A DNA stretch of 64,000 nucleotides from Endozoicomonas sp. OPT23 (GTDB taxonomy: Bacteria; Pseudomonadota; Gammaproteobacteria; Pseudomonadales; Endozoicomonadaceae), in contig NZ_PPFD01000006.1 in NCBI RefSeq assembly GCF_009653635.1, positions 372,001 through 436,000 of the forward strand, in the 5' to 3' direction. This document shows positions 55,966-64,000 of this stretch, piece after piece. Under the pieces are notes generated by a model, which saw only the letters and a list, made by a program, of their open reading frames with translations, did not search any database and was not told where the DNA came from. Position numbers and translations under genes: made by a program. Position 1 is the stretch's first letter. Every line of letters starts with the position of its first letter.

Positions 55966-56058
55966 TAAGAAACCGAATATATGAATTCTTAAGCTGCATC
56001 CCCGCCACCGGCGGGAATACAGCCATTCAATATTCGGTTATGTGTGTCTGCACACTTA
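55966..56058. repeat. Palindromic element, copy E (93 bp)
   Basis: Begins TAAGAAACCGAATAT, has a central hairpin GCATCCCCGCC/GGCGGGAATAC, then ATATTCGGTTATGTGTGTC and the end GCACACTTA at 56058. AACCGAATAT (55971-55980) and ATATTCGGTT (56030-56039) form outer arms. The end lies 17 nt before the ATG of the next gene (56076). Confidence 0.8.
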
Positions 56059-56075
56059 ACAGAGAACCATGGATC

Positions 56076-56669
56076 ATGGCTAAAAGAATAGAGCGGTTAA
56101 CAAAGAATCTGTTTCACGCATTATTCAGCTACTTCACTATTCCGCTTCTTCTCATACCGCTGCTATTTCAATCACCACCCGCTCAGGCCTCCAACCTGAT
56201 CAAACTGGCCCATAAAGCCGGTTTTAACAAGTGCGATCAGGCTATTAATGCCGAGTTTAAGGATCTCGACAAACAGGGTAATGCCATTGCTTCTACCGGC
56301 TATTTCAATAATCGAAGCTTTAATATTATGGCGACCTGGGGCTCGGAAGGGGACAGTGTCTGGAAGAACACCACCTTTATTAAATTTGGTCGCAGCTGCC
56401 TTGCTTACAGCGTGATAGGTATTACTTATCAGGAAGCCTGCTCAACGTATCAGAAGAAAAATCCTGAATGGTCTGAAATCCAAAAGCTGGGTGATTTCAC
56501 CTGGACAAAGAATGAAGGTGGCGTAAGTGCCATTATGAAAGAGCCCTCTGAAGGTCGTTGCGAAATCACTTACAGAGTCCACCAAAACTACGGTAACCAA
56601 CTGGGCAAATCAAAGAGCAAAAGTAAGGCAAAAGTTTCAAATTCGAAGAGCTCAGCTAAGGGCAGCTAA
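56076..56669 (+). CDS. Secreted hypothetical protein with basic tail
   Basis: 197 residues. A signal peptide (SYFTIPLLLIPLLFQSPPAQA/SNL) marks export. Four or more cysteines in the mature protein (FNKCDQAIN, GRSCLAY, EACSTY, GRCEITY) suggest two disulfides. The last 25 residues are a Lys/Ser-rich disordered tail. Not recognised. ATG 56076 is used because upstream in-frame codons lie inside palindromic element E. Its 3' end overlaps tmcA by 18 nt in convergent fashion. Confidence 0.62.
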   Translation: MAKRIERLTKNLFHALFSYFTIPLLLIPLLFQSPPAQASNLIKLAHKAGFNKCDQAINAEFKDLDKQGNAIASTGYFNNRSFNIMATWGSEGDSVWKNTTFIKFGRSCLAYSVIGITYQEACSTYQKKNPEWSEIQKLGDFTWTKNEGGVSAIMKEPSEGRCEITYRVHQNYGNQLGKSKSKSKAKVSNSKSSAKGS

Positions 56670-58799
56670 CAACTGCCCTGTGTCACTCTTCAATCTAGCC
56701 ACTACCTGCTTTCTTCCGGTTAAACCAAAGCTACTGGCCAACTGTTGCCAGCTTTGGTTCTGAAGCACTTTAGCCACCAGTAAGTCTCTATGATCGTCAG
56801 CAGCCTCTTGCTCCAAGAAACTAATTAGCAGGAGCTTTCGAATAGCCAGCTGGCAGCTTTCATAAAGCCGATCGGAATGAACAAATGATTCCAGATCAAG
56901 CTTATCACGAGTCGATAACGTCATCGGAGGAATCTGACAACTGCAAAGGATATTCCGAGCCAAAGCAGTTTCCATGGATTGCAGATGATCAGGCAGTTGT
57001 AAGAGCAGGTTTTCGGTAAATCGTTCAAGAATCTCTGGCAACAGCTTTTCAAACGCTGGTGAAAGAGGTTTGATGACCATCAGCGAATAGCCACCACTGC
57101 TGGCCTCTCTTACCAACCCCGCTCTAACAGATTGATAACCACAGAGTGACCAGAACCGAACCAGTTCTTCACTGGCACCAAAGCTGCTACCCATAAAATC
57201 AAGTTGCTGCTGTTGCGCGTATACCGTTAGCTTATCCAGAAACAGCTGGCCTATACCCTGCCCCTGCAGGTCTGGATGAACAGCTATACGAATAACCCGA
57301 TAACCCTCAAAGCCAACAGCTTCAGGAAAACCGGCATGATTACTCAGTGACTGCGGTAAAAGGTGGCCTTTAACGCGCCGTTTACCCAGCCAGACTGCTT
57401 CCTGCAACTCATCCTCAATTCCGCCTTCTTTAGCCAGCAACGCTGTTGCAACCACAACACCTTCAAGCTTCATCACAAACACTTCAATGTTGGGGCCATC
57501 CAACAGGTGCCGAAGATCAAAAGGCCGGGTTTTGTAATGGGCGAGAACCAGCAGACCAAAAACCTGCTTCAACAGGTTTTCGTTGTCAGCCAGTTCGTTT
57601 CTATTCAGCTTTTCAAACTCGTAATCTGGTCGATTTACTTCTTTGGATTGAGAAACACTGTCAGGTTCAGCATTCAATAGCAGCGCCTGAAACACGAAAG
57701 CTTCAAGAGGATCATTGGCCGACCACCGAACCGGCTGATTGATGTGCATGCCTCGCCATTTAGGCGCCACTTGATCAAGCACTTTTTTAAACTTGACCGC
57801 AAAGCCTCGCCCGGTTCCTTCATAACCATGAATCGTGGAAGCAAACGCAATACGCGAACAACTTTTCAAAAGGGCTGTCAGAATTGAAACTGGAATCGCA
57901 GCTGCTTCATCCACCAGCATAAGGTCGCATTCAATCTGACTGACAGACTGAGCCAGTTCATCGGGTGCAATAAACTGAACAAAGCCACCCTGCCACTCAA
58001 TTCGACCTGCAGAGGTTTCAGCACTGGGCAGTAAAGCGTCAGCATGCCTGAACATAACTTCAACCGCTGCCATTGAAGGTGCTGTGACGAAAATTCTCTG
58101 TAAGCCATTCTGCAGCAATTGAGCTGCAGCAATGCCCAATGCAGCGCTCTTACCACGACCACGGTCAGCCGTCAGTACCAGAGGCCGACGACGATGGCCC
58201 TTTGCTACACGAACTAAAGCATCTACAGCCTGTTGCTGCTCATGGGTCCGATAGGGAGCCTCAACATCTGTCACTGCCGTTTCTGAAATGGCTTTATAAG
58301 AGGCCATTATAAACGACTCAGGGTCTGACTCAGTAATACGTGTTACTGCTGTACTGCCCTCTACCAGAGAGGCCAATCGCTTCAAATAATAACTGGAAGC
58401 GGGAATTTCTTTATGAGGGTGAACACAGAGCCTTGAATGCTCGGGGTCTTTATAATCAGGCCAGCGGCTCAATTCAGGTGTTAATAGAATCAGTATACCG
58501 CCCGCCTTCAAACTGCCTGACACGGCACCAAAGGCATCAACATCAAACCCTGAATAAGCATTAAAAACAATCAGATCCAGCTCACGTCCCAGCCAGCCAA
58601 ACACCTGTTTCGCACGAACCGATGTATGCTGAGTTTCCCGTTCACCAATCCATAACGGTATGGAAGCTTCAATATGGCTGAACATTTGTTCAGCCAACTG
58701 CTGCCCCCAGACCTCATTTCCAGCCAGAACCAGCAGCTGTCGGTGATTGTTGTTTTGTGCAGATTCAATAATCTGATCCAGCTGCTTCAGCACACTCAA
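56652..58799 (-). CDS. tmcA: tRNA(Met) cytidine acetyltransferase TmcA
   Basis: Makes N4-acetylcytidine at the wobble base of elongator tRNA-Met using ATP and acetyl-CoA. 715 residues. Walker A is TADRGRGKSAALGIAAAQ, Walker B LMLVDEAAAIPV, then the GNAT part RIAVHPDLQGQGIGQLFLDKL. TTG 58799 has AGGA 7 nt upstream and is a fair start; GTG 58793 is an alternative. It is 17 nt from the rhodanese gene, so probably in one transcript. Confidence 0.94.
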   Translation of the reverse strand: MSVLKQLDQIIESAQNNNHRQLLVLAGNEVWGQQLAEQMFSHIEASIPLWIGERETQHTSVRAKQVFGWLGRELDLIVFNAYSGFDVDAFGAVSGSLKAGGILILLTPELSRWPDYKDPEHSRLCVHPHKEIPASSYYLKRLASLVEGSTAVTRITESDPESFIMASYKAISETAVTDVEAPYRTHEQQQAVDALVRVAKGHRRRPLVLTADRGRGKSAALGIAAAQLLQNGLQRIFVTAPSMAAVEVMFRHADALLPSAETSAGRIEWQGGFVQFIAPDELAQSVSQIECDLMLVDEAAAIPVSILTALLKSCSRIAFASTIHGYEGTGRGFAVKFKKVLDQVAPKWRGMHINQPVRWSANDPLEAFVFQALLLNAEPDSVSQSKEVNRPDYEFEKLNRNELADNENLLKQVFGLLVLAHYKTRPFDLRHLLDGPNIEVFVMKLEGVVVATALLAKEGGIEDELQEAVWLGKRRVKGHLLPQSLSNHAGFPEAVGFEGYRVIRIAVHPDLQGQGIGQLFLDKLTVYAQQQQLDFMGSSFGASEELVRFWSLCGYQSVRAGLVREASSGGYSLMVIKPLSPAFEKLLPEILERFTENLLLQLPDHLQSMETALARNILCSCQIPPMTLSTRDKLDLESFVHSDRLYESCQLAIRKLLLISFLEQEAADDHRDLLVAKVLQNQSWQQLASSFGLTGRKQVVARLKSDTGQLLAALS

Positions 58800-58816
58800 G
58801 TTTCAGTCCTGTTTTC

Positions 58817-60115
58817 TCAGCCTTTATCAATGGGTCGGGATGGGTCGCGGCTCCATTCCATCCAGCCACCATCATAGACTGCAATGTTTTTATAATTCAT
58901 CAGACTGGCTGCAAACCAGGCCAGACTGGCACGCCAGCCAGTACCACAATAGAAAGTCAGCTCATCATCAGCCTCTATACCCAGCTCCTGCCAGTAGCTT
59001 TCCATATCATGGTATTCCCGCAGTGTATTATCAGGATTGATATAGGCTTCCATATGATAAGGATCAGAGCCTGAATGCCCCCAGAGCGCGCCGGGGATCC
59101 TGCCAGCCTTGTCAATATAGTTGTAACCGCTGGTTTCTCCCTTATATTCAGCCAGGGAACGAACACTGATCAAAGCTTTATGTTCTTCGTGCTGAAGCTT
59201 TGCAACCCCTTCGGTGTCAGCAAGAATATCAGCGACGGCAGGAATCTCAGCACCAAAACTCTGAACAGCTACCGGCTGGTTTATCTTTCTTTCTATCGGA
59301 TAGCCCGATTCAACCCAGGCTTTCCAGCCACCATTGAGTAACCGTACATCACCAACGCCCGCATACTTCAGAACAAACAGAGCTCTGGCAGCCGCCATCA
59401 TATCATCGCCATAGACAACGACTGGCGTACTGGACTGAATACCCAGATTCAGCAGCTCTCTTTCAAGCCACTGAGCATCACGAATATTCCATAACGGCTC
59501 TGACTCAATAGAGCCTGTATCAAGGTGCAAAGCACCTGGAATATGTCCGGTCTGGTATCGCAGGCCATCGCCCCAGGAAACATCAAGCACCTTCAACTCG
59601 GGCATAGCTCTGATATGAGCATCCAGCCAATAAGGTGTTACCAGTCGTTGATAACCTGGTAACTTCTCTGGCTGATTACCTTTTGCCAGCCACTGGCTGA
59701 AACCTTCCTCAAAAATCAGAACTTTTTTCTTCGCAAAGCCCATCTCGGCCACCAGCCACTGCCCCAATACCTGGGCATCCTGCTTATCCTTACCATAAAC
59801 AACCACACCTCTATCTGGTGTAATGCCTTTGGTAGCAAGCAGTTCTTTTAGCAGTTCAGGCTTTTGTTCCAGCCAGGCAACATCAAAGTTTCTTGCTTTG
59901 GGAATATGTCCGCCCACCAACCGACCATTAGCAGGCCAGCCGTTGTACCAGTTACTGTCTCTGGCATCCAACAGGGCATACCCCTGTTCGACCAGCAGTG
60001 TCATTTTTTCTGCGTTTACGTGCCTGAGCTCAATACGGTGATTCCAGAACTTGTCACAGGAAACCATCAAAGGCAGCACCAGCAGTAAAACAATGTATTT
60101 TAACCATTGAATCAT
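58817..60115 (-). CDS. Triple-rhodanese lipoprotein, probable sulfurtransferase
   Basis: 432 residues. The signal ends in VLPLMVSCD (lipid-anchored Cys20). Three rhodanese-like domains follow, at about 32-150, 165-285 and 300-430. Only the third has the active-site Cys (LTFYCGTGWRASLAW, Cys390); the first reads VVVYGKDKQDAQ and the second PVVVYGDDMMAAARA, with no Cys. The first two are therefore likely structural or regulatory. It would transfer sulfane sulfur in the periplasm, with unknown acceptor. It precedes tmcA by 17 nt. Confidence 0.82.
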   Translation of the reverse strand: MIQWLKYIVLLLVLPLMVSCDKFWNHRIELRHVNAEKMTLLVEQGYALLDARDSNWYNGWPANGRLVGGHIPKARNFDVAWLEQKPELLKELLATKGITPDRGVVVYGKDKQDAQVLGQWLVAEMGFAKKKVLIFEEGFSQWLAKGNQPEKLPGYQRLVTPYWLDAHIRAMPELKVLDVSWGDGLRYQTGHIPGALHLDTGSIESEPLWNIRDAQWLERELLNLGIQSSTPVVVYGDDMMAAARALFVLKYAGVGDVRLLNGGWKAWVESGYPIERKINQPVAVQSFGAEIPAVADILADTEGVAKLQHEEHKALISVRSLAEYKGETSGYNYIDKAGRIPGALWGHSGSDPYHMEAYINPDNTLREYHDMESYWQELGIEADDELTFYCGTGWRASLAWFAASLMNYKNIAVYDGGWMEWSRDPSRPIDKG

Positions 60116-60213
60116 GGAGTTGTATTTCTACAGCTAAGAATCAGGTCGGCCATTCTACCAATGCATACCGACCTGATTGAGAAGGGAATACCCCTATTGT
60201 TGGCAATAAAAGA

Positions 60214-60816
60214 TTAACTGACCTTCTTAGTAGTTGCCGCTTTCTTTTTCTCTTTCAATACACGTTCTGCTTTCAGAATGATAACCGGCTGAACGGGTAC
60301 GTCACTGTAAGAACCCTTTCTGCCTGTTTTCACAGCGCCAATGGTGTCGAGTACCTTCATACCTTCAACCAACTCACCAAATACGGCATAGCCAGGGCGA
60401 CCTACTGATGCATTCAGAAAGTCGTTATTCTTCAGGTTTATAAAGAATTGAGCCGTGGCGCTGTCCGGATTACTGGTTCGAGCCATGGAAATCGTACCAC
60501 GGCGATTACTCAAGCCATTGGTGGATTCGTTCTTGATGGCAGCAGAAGTGGATTTCTTTTCCAGACTTGCACTGAAACCTCCACCCTGAATCATAAAGCC
60601 ATTAATCACACGGTGAAAAATCAGGTTATTGTAATAACCCTTATCTACATAAGAGAGAAAGTTCTTAACAGTGACAGGTGCACGCTCAGGGTTCAGGCGA
60701 ATCACCATATCCCCCTTATTGGTCGACATACGCACATCAATCGTTTCAGCCATCGTATAGCCGGAAACAACAATGAGCAGGCCTGCCAACAGGAAACTCT
60801 TCATTTTATTCAACAC
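60214..60816 (-). CDS. Periplasmic cyclophilin-type peptidyl-prolyl isomerase
   Basis: 200 residues; PpiA-type folding helper. A signal peptide ends near GYTMAET. The core shows [31 protein letters not shown] and [12 protein letters not shown] with the catalytic Arg (in FHRV) and Phe/Met residues of cyclophilins. The C-terminus has a Lys-rich tail ([11 protein letters not shown]). The GTG at 60816 has AAGGA 6 nt upstream; ATG 60804 is an alternative. Confidence 0.9.
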   Translation of the reverse strand: MLNKMKSFLLAGLLIVVSGYTMAETIDVRMSTNKGDMVIRLNPERAPVTVKNFLSYVDKGYYNNLIFHRVINGFMIQGGGFSASLEKKSTSAAIKNESTNGLSNRRGTISMARTSNPDSATAQFFINLKNNDFLNASVGRPGYAVFGELVEGMKVLDTIGAVKTGRKGSYSDVPVQPVIILKAERVLKEKKKAATTKKVS

Positions 60817-61219
60817 TGAAAATCCTTATTAATAAGTCGTCGCTTTATTTTACTGAACAATTATAAGAATGCGTAGAGCGAGTTTAATACTCACATTAAT
60901 ATCAACACCCACATCCCAGACCAGCCAATTTAGTGACTAACAACGATCTTTACTCAATTATTTTATTCAGACATTCGACGCATTTAATTGTCAACTATAG
61001 ATTCTTGAGGCAAGTCAAATTTTAACCATTTAATTGCTATTTATGCGTGAATTCACTGAAAAGAAAGAATAGGATTTCTGCAGCTCAAGACTGATCACCA
61101 AAAAACAGTACGGGTCAAAATTTCAATACATCTGATCATTCGATTTCTTTCGGAACGGGGACTTTTTGTCCGAAAAAAACAGACATGATCAGAGCGATTA
61201 AAGACACACAGGGGTTAAT
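60817..61219 (+). promoter_or_regulatory. Control region and structured leader of the OprD-type porin gene
   Basis: About 400 nt without a gene. Near the 3' end, CTGATCAT (61132-61139) pairs with ATGATCAG (61185-61192), and inside it TTTCGGA (61148-61154) pairs with TCCGAAA (61169-61175), giving a nested stem-loop that ends 27 nt before the porin ATG. AGGGGTTAAT supplies the ribosome site. Such a structure could be a riboregulator or a small-RNA target (inference). Confidence 0.5.
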
Positions 61220-62512
61220 ATGTACCGTAAAAGTGTTCTGCCATTGGCAATTGCTGCCGTTGTAGCAGCTTCTTCAGCTCAGGCCAGCTTTAGTAATTTT
61301 ATTGATGATGCTTCTGTAAAAGGTAAAGTCCGTGCTGTTTACATGAAAGTTGATGGCAAAGAGGGAAAAAATGACGCCGGAGCAGCTACGGCAGGCGCCA
61401 TGATTGATTTCCGCTCCGGTTATATTTTTGACACTATTGGTTTTGACGCCTCTTTCTACGGCATCAAGAAGCTGGACTCTGCTGAATACTACAACAGCAA
61501 GTATGACTACTATGATTCCAAAAACCTGCTGGACGACAGCGGTAATGATTTCTCCAAGCTTGGCCAGGCTTACATCAAAGGTAAATTTGGCGATAAAGAC
61601 GCAAACTTTTCTTTCAAGGCTGGTCGTGCCCGCATCTATACCGGTCTGATTTCAGGATCAGGTTCTCGCTCAATTCCAAGCTCCTGGCAAGGCATCGATA
61701 CTGATTTCAACATCCATGGTTTGAATGTCGGCATTGCCTACGTTAACGAAGTCCTTCCGCGTGACCGTGCTGGCATGAAGCAAATGGTCACCGCTAGTGG
61801 CGAGCGGATCGACTCCATCGTGGGTGCAGAAGTGAACTACACGTTCGCCAACGGCCTCAGCCTGAAATATATGAATGGCTTCGCCAAGGATTACGTTAAA
61901 GGCCACCAGTTGATCGCCAAACACAGCTACAAACTGGCTGATGGCAGCAAGCTTGCTGTTGAAGGTAACTACCGCATTTCTCAGGAAAATGGTGACCTCT
62001 GGACAGGCACTGGTGGCTGGGGCGGTAATGGTTTCAAGGATCAGGCTGAAACTTACGACTTCAATGTGAAGTACTCCATTGGTCAGGCTTATGTCCGTGC
62101 AGGTCTGGGTTACACAAAAGCTGAAAACTACGATGATAAAACGGGTCGTCATTACTACGACTTTGGCAAGTACAGCTACGGCGCATGGAACACCTGGACT
62201 AACTCTGGCCTGATTGAAGAATTCTACTGGAACGGAGAAAACGTTGTCGCACTGGGTGCAGGCTACAAGTTCGATAATGGCTTGAGCATTGATTACAAAT
62301 TCCGTCATGGTTCAGGAATCGACCTGGCTGTCGGCGGCAAGGCTTCTGAAAATGAACATGGCATCGACATGAAATACAAGTTCAAGTCCGTTAAAGGCTT
62401 GAGCACTCGTGTTCGCTACGCAATCTATAACCAGTCCGGTCTGGAATACAAAACGGGTCGCCAGGAAAACGACGAACAGCAAGTACGTGTTTACCTCGAC
62501 TACAAATTTTAA
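61220..62512 (+). CDS. Outer-membrane porin, OprD family
   Basis: 430 residues, close to OprD-family length (about 420-440). Signal peptide MYRKSVLPLAIAAVVAASSA/QASF. The mature protein has alternating beta-strand patterns ending in QVRVYLDYKF with a C-terminal aromatic (Phe) as in outer-membrane proteins. RARIYTGLISGSGSRSIPSS and MFGADYKF-like strands support an OprD barrel for small acids, sugars or amino acids. Substrate unknown. A terminator follows, then a 5'-nucleotidase gene. Confidence 0.85.
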   Translation: MYRKSVLPLAIAAVVAASSAQASFSNFIDDASVKGKVRAVYMKVDGKEGKNDAGAATAGAMIDFRSGYIFDTIGFDASFYGIKKLDSAEYYNSKYDYYDSKNLLDDSGNDFSKLGQAYIKGKFGDKDANFSFKAGRARIYTGLISGSGSRSIPSSWQGIDTDFNIHGLNVGIAYVNEVLPRDRAGMKQMVTASGERIDSIVGAEVNYTFANGLSLKYMNGFAKDYVKGHQLIAKHSYKLADGSKLAVEGNYRISQENGDLWTGTGGWGGNGFKDQAETYDFNVKYSIGQAYVRAGLGYTKAENYDDKTGRHYYDFGKYSYGAWNTWTNSGLIEEFYWNGENVVALGAGYKFDNGLSIDYKFRHGSGIDLAVGGKASENEHGIDMKYKFKSVKGLSTRVRYAIYNQSGLEYKTGRQENDEQQVRVYLDYKF

Positions 62513-62542
62513 TTCTTTTTAGGAATTATGAGTTGAAGTTTT

Positions 62543-62576
62543 AATCCTGTAACGGATAATCCGTTACAGGATTTTT
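62543..62576 (+). terminator. Terminator of the porin gene
   Basis: A perfect 14-bp inverted repeat, AATCCTGTAACGGA (62543-62556) / TCCGTTACAGGATT (62560-62573), loop TAA, followed by TTT. It lies 30 nt after the porin stop. Confidence 0.88.
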
Positions 62577-62611
62577 CCAGCACAAACAATCACATAAACG
62601 GACGACATTAT

Positions 62612-64000
62612 ATGTCTACAGTCAATAATGGACTGAAGCTGTTTACCGCAACAGCTCTTGCTATTTCTGTCAGCGCCTGCTCTTTTCTTCAGCAACAACC
62701 TGAAGTTACCTACGAGAAAGACAAGGTTTACAAACTGACTGTTCTTCACACTAATGACCATCACGGTCGTTTCTGGCAGGATCGTAAAGGCCGCTGGGGC
62801 ATGGCTGCCCGTATGACTCTGGTTAACCAGATTCGTGAAGAGGTTAAAGCGGAAGGCGGTAATGTACTGCTGCTGTCAGGTGGCGATGTAAACACCGGTG
62901 TACCTGAGTCTGACCTGCAGGAAGCAGAGCCGGATTTTCTGGGTATGAACATGCTGGGCTACGATGCCATGGCCATCGGCAACCACGAATTTGATAACAC
63001 CCGCGATATCCTGATGCAGCAAAAAGAGTGGGCAAAATTCCCATTCCTGTCTGCTAACATCATCGATGAAGCGACTGGCAAGCCTCTGTTCAATCCTTAC
63101 ACCACTTTCGAGTTTAACGGCCTGAAAGTTGCTGTTATGGGTCTGACAACCACTGATACTCCTGACCAAACCAGCCCTGAAAACGTTAAGGGCCTGGAAT
63201 TCAAATCCCCAGTTGAAGTCGCTTCCAAGCTGGTTCCTCAATTGGAGAAAAAAGCGGATATCATCATCGCTTCTACTCACATGGGTCACTATACAAACGG
63301 CGACTACGGTGTAAACGCTCCTGGTGACGTTACTCTGGCTCGCAGCGTAGACGGCATTGATCTGATTGTTGGCGGCCACTCCCAGGATCCACTGTTCAAG
63401 CCGGACCAGCAGAATGGTACTTACATTGTTCAGGCTCATGAATGGGGCAAGTACGTTGGCCGTGCTGACTTCGAATTCCTGAACGGCGACCTGAAGCTGG
63501 TTGATTACAAGCTGATCGCAGTTAACGGCAAGAAAGGCAAGCCAACCCTCGCTCAGAACGAAGAAATGGTTAAACTGCTGAAGCCTTATAAGGACAAAGC
63601 CTCCAAACTGATCGAAATCAAGGTAGGTGCTCTGGACGAACGTCTGCAGGGTGAGCGCAGCGAAGTTCGCTTTAAGCCTACCAACCTGGCTGTTCTGCTG
63701 AACCGTGCTTTCATCGAAAAAACTGGCGCTGACTTCTCCGTAATGAACGGCGGCGGCATCCGTGCCAGCATGGACGAAGGTGAAATCACCTACAAAGACG
63801 TTCTGACAGTGCTGCCTTTCGGTAACACAGTAACCACGACTGAAATGACTGGTCAGGAAGTTGTTGACTACCTGAACGTTGTTGCTCTGAAGCCAACCAA
63901 CAGTGGTGCATTCGCTCACTTTGAAGGCGCAGATATGACCATTGCTAACGGCAAGGTAAGCGATGTAAAGATCAACGGCGAAGCCATTGACCTGAACAAG
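62612..64000 (+). CDS. Lipoprotein 5'-nucleotidase / UshA-family nucleotidase, partial
   Basis: 463 codons to the window edge, no stop, so the C-terminus is cut off. The N-terminal signal ends in lipobox ISVSAC (Cys23), so the enzyme is anchored in the envelope, like Vibrio 5'-nucleotidase and unlike soluble UshA. The metallophosphatase sites are complete: VLHTNDHHGRFW (Asp, His), SGGDVNTG, AIGNHEFDN, ASTHMGHY and GGHSQDP. The C-terminal substrate domain begins with LAVLLNRAF and NGGGIRAS. It would salvage nucleotides outside the inner membrane. Supporting context is the porin just upstream. Confidence 0.92.
   Translation, partial: MSTVNNGLKLFTATALAISVSACSFLQQQPEVTYEKDKVYKLTVLHTNDHHGRFWQDRKGRWGMAARMTLVNQIREEVKAEGGNVLLLSGGDVNTGVPESDLQEAEPDFLGMNMLGYDAMAIGNHEFDNTRDILMQQKEWAKFPFLSANIIDEATGKPLFNPYTTFEFNGLKVAVMGLTTTDTPDQTSPENVKGLEFKSPVEVASKLVPQLEKKADIIIASTHMGHYTNGDYGVNAPGDVTLARSVDGIDLIVGGHSQDPLFKPDQQNGTYIVQAHEWGKYVGRADFEFLNGDLKLVDYKLIAVNGKKGKPTLAQNEEMVKLLKPYKDKASKLIEIKVGALDERLQGERSEVRFKPTNLAVLLNRAFIEKTGADFSVMNGGGIRASMDEGEITYKDVLTVLPFGNTVTTTEMTGQEVVDYLNVVALKPTNSGAFAHFEGADMTIANGKVSDVKINGEAIDLNK

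Noticed and set aside
59120-59127. GTTGTAAC, the core of an E. coli Ter site
   Set aside because: An 8-mer is expected about twice by chance in both strands of 64 kb; the flanks do not match the Ter consensus and it lies inside a coding region.
62876-63919. A 347-codon minus-strand frame at the right end
   Set aside because: It is opposite the 5'-nucleotidase gene, whose metal-site motifs are all present on the plus strand.

Overview
The window reads as a chromosomal segment of a gammaproteobacterium of moderate GC content. The marine Oceanospirillales/Endozoicomonas group is my best guess, inferred from gene content and order and not proven. Supporting signs are an ftsK-lolA-rarA / crcB-serS-cysG housekeeping set, a TusDCBE sulfur relay beside a YccA-type BI-1 protein and tRNA-Ser(UGA), TmcA, RlmF, YaeQ, an OprD-type porin and a Tus-like terminus-binding protein. 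Most of the sequence is densely packed genes with ordinary spacing. No prophage, plasmid or CRISPR signature was seen.

Layout. 0.1-4.2 kb: polyamine-type ABC importer operon (binding protein, ATPase, two permeases). 4.2-9.6 kb: PhoD-like phosphatase, class I aminotransferase, peptide-binding protein, Nudix hydrolase. 9.65-10.27 kb: gene-poor stretch with a REP-like palindrome. 10.3-13.9 kb (minus): crcB-serS-cysG. 14.0-22.2 kb: rlmF, then a redox cassette (molybdopterin oxidoreductase, four-cluster ferredoxin, NAD/FAD oxidoreductase, EamA exporter) divergent from an NhaC-family antiporter. This block separates crcB-serS-cysG from rarA-lolA-ftsK (22.2-26.7 kb, minus), which are neighbours in relatives such as Pseudomonas. 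26.9-36.2 kb: mixed accessory genes, including a C45 acyltransferase-like protein, a K+ channel, an ADP-ribosylglycohydrolase-fold lipoprotein, a YecH-like protein, a cold-type RRM protein, an RluA-family synthase, a HAD protein, an alpha/beta hydrolase, a Gln/Met-rich lipoprotein and an exported protein. 36.3-41.3 kb: RND efflux operon with a TetR regulator. 41.6-44.4 kb: yaeQ, tusEBCD, yccA. 44.6-48.6 kb: two tRNA-Ser(UGA), two cspA-type genes and a csp remnant around a DnaQ-type exonuclease, then an ImmA-like peptidase with a membrane partner. 48.7-54.2 kb: DUF2237 protein, Baeyer-Villiger monooxygenase + SDR + Zn-alcohol dehydrogenase, pdxH and a Tus-like gene. 54.3-60.8 kb: secreted proteins, glutaredoxin, tmcA, a triple-rhodanese lipoprotein and a cyclophilin. 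61.2-64.0 kb: OprD-type porin and a lipoprotein 5'-nucleotidase that runs off the window.

Two features stand out. The first is the 15.2-22.2 kb redox cassette, whose substrate cannot be read from sequence: NADH would pass electrons through the flavoprotein and ferredoxin to a Cys-ligated Mo/W enzyme (or the reverse), with two transporters likely moving the substrate, product or ions. The second is a dispersed family of about 90-95 bp palindromic elements (at least four full copies and one degenerate copy). Their ...CACACTTA end lies exactly at gene boundaries: it supplies the stop codon of two genes and sits about 17-22 nt ahead of the start codon of two others.
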